From positions 2,744,051 to 2,808,050 of the forward strand of contig JANPWX010000076.1 of the NCBI GenBank assembly GCA_024734555.1: a stretch of 64,000 bases of DNA, written 5' to 3'. Positions within the stretch are counted from its first letter, which is position 1, and every line of letters begins with the position of its first letter. Both the position numbers and the translations under genes were made by a program. This document shows, in pieces, positions 62,831 to 64,000 of this stretch. This stretch comes from Trochalopteron elliotii (lineage: Eukaryota > Chordata > Aves > Passeriformes > Leiothrichidae). The notes under the pieces are model-generated. The model saw nothing but the letters and a program-made list of their open reading frames with translations. It was not told where the DNA came from and did no database searches.

Positions 62831-62999
62831 AAATTCTGTTTAGTGATTCTGATAGTGAGAAAAAGGATCACGGAAACAACACATCCATAAACAATCTTTA
62901 TGCCCACACTCAAGTGTCTGCTTGGAGTCTGTCCTAATTCCTCCAGGATAGTCAGAGGAGGTTCTAGTGTAGTATGTATCACAGCTTTTTCTGCTGCCC

Positions 63000-63800
63000 T
63001 GTGCTTAGGATTTGTGATGCTTGTTCCTACAGTCCTGGGACATTAAGTTGACCATGTCTGAAGTCCCTGTGTCATAGTGTCTGCTCCAACCTGTTTCCAG
63101 CCCCTATACGCTACCAGTGCCTTCCATAGGTGTGCTTGAACAGGGCCATGTGTTCCTCCAGCTTGATGACAGCTTTGCACAGATGGATTTCCCCGCCTGG
63201 AGACTTCAGGAAACGTCTATGAGGAGCAGAAGGTAGTTGGTGGCCTCATTCCACTAGAACCCTACTACTCAGACCCAGTCCTCTATGCCTGCTACACTGT
63301 GTCTGGTTCAGACACATGAAGAATGAGGCAGCAAGTCAAGGGAAAGCTTCTCTTCTCTTTATTATCTGACTCCATTACTTATATACATTTGTACAAAGGT
63401 CAAGAGATTGGCTACATAGGTTGCCACCTCTTCGACCTGGATGGTGAACATCACCGTCCATCACATTTCTCCTCCCAGAGGAGAAAATGTAAAAAATCTA
63501 CTTTGTTCATGGTACATGCGTGAGAAACTCCAGTTCCAGAATGTAAGCAATCAAAAGGCTTTTGCATCAGGACGACACTACGCCCCACAGAGCTTTCATT
63601 TACTTCACTCACTGTTTTGCATGCTCAACACACTAGTATAAGGACTAAAAATCTGCCAAAAAGTCAGTTGAAGGAGTTATAGAAGAAAAACAGGTCCTAG
63701 AAAAAGTGTTTCGAGTGGCATGGTTTCCCTTAAATAAATCAATCTATAAATACACACTGTTTTCACCTGTTTTCTCTATTGTAGTTTTCTGTCTAAGACC
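63000..63800 (-). mobile_element. ERV LTR, sense with EYS
   Basis: On the minus strand a TATA box (GTATATAAG, 63386-63378) is followed about 15 bases later by AATAAA (63363-63358), the compact arrangement seen in alpharetrovirus-type LTRs. U3-like sequence lies at higher coordinates and U5-like sequence below. Borders and family are not established. Confidence 0.5.
63358..63386 (-). promoter_or_regulatory. LTR TATA box and polyadenylation signal
   Basis: Minus strand: TATATAAG then AATAAA with about 15 bases between. Could drive or end transcripts in the EYS direction; not tested. Confidence 0.5.
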
Positions 63801-64000
63801 ATGATGAAGCCCCTATGCGACCACGACTGTGATCTGCTGAGGTCAAAGAGTCTGTGAGTAAAGAAAATTATCAGTAATGGGAAATTGCAGCTACTATGTA
63901 CATTAGACAAATAGCACAACCCAGTTTAAATAAAGATTAAATTTCTATGTAGAATCCATTACTGTTTCATGGAGCAGTAGGCTGAAAACCGCAAAAAACG

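Noticed and set aside
1..64000. Bacterial-type features, CRISPR arrays, tRNA or rRNA genes
   Set aside because: None seen; the sequence is vertebrate intronic and repeat DNA.

Overview
This window looks like avian nuclear DNA, most likely from a songbird or related neoavian. It is AT-rich, with no operons and almost no long open frames. It carries many CR1 LINE fragments, several ending in the avian CR1 3' tail (repeats of ATTCTATG), plus several endogenous-retrovirus LTR families I know from bird genomes. The species assignment is inference.

I can support only one protein-coding gene: the 5' part of EYS (eyes shut homolog, a secreted photoreceptor matrix protein) on the minus strand. Five coding exons with good splice sites, in consistent reading phase, lie at 55661-56517 (start codon 56414-56412), 53394-53507, 11833-12026, 9867-9994 and 4737-4851. 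Together they encode residues 1-435: a signal peptide, an N-terminal region without a named domain, six complete EGF domains and the start of a seventh. The rest of the gene lies beyond base 1. The start-codon exon has its own 3' splice site upstream of the ATG, so at least one 5' non-coding exon must lie at higher coordinates.

Layout: 1-4736 is an incomplete downstream intron with a CR1 reverse-transcriptase fragment. 4737-12026 holds three closely spaced EGF exons. 12027-53393 is one 41-kb intron filled with CR1 pieces, LTRs (22.8-23.5, 23.9-24.2, 27.15-27.85, 35.0-35.6, 43.3-43.7 kb), ERV-derived sequence (48.7-50.9 kb), a pair of ~120-bp inverted arms (46.1-46.7 kb) and an assembly gap inside a TTCC tract. 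53394-56517 holds the two most N-terminal coding exons. 56518-64000 is upstream of the start codon and is rich in LTRs (57.7-58.7, 60.7-61.7, 62.3-62.8 and 63.0-63.8 kb).

I found no convincing new multi-gene system. The observations most worth checking are an exon-like, higher-GC island on the opposite strand (26452-26622), the inverted-repeat element at 46116-46673, an LTR with promoter and polyadenylation signals in sense orientation upstream of EYS, and a CR1 nested inside an LTR.
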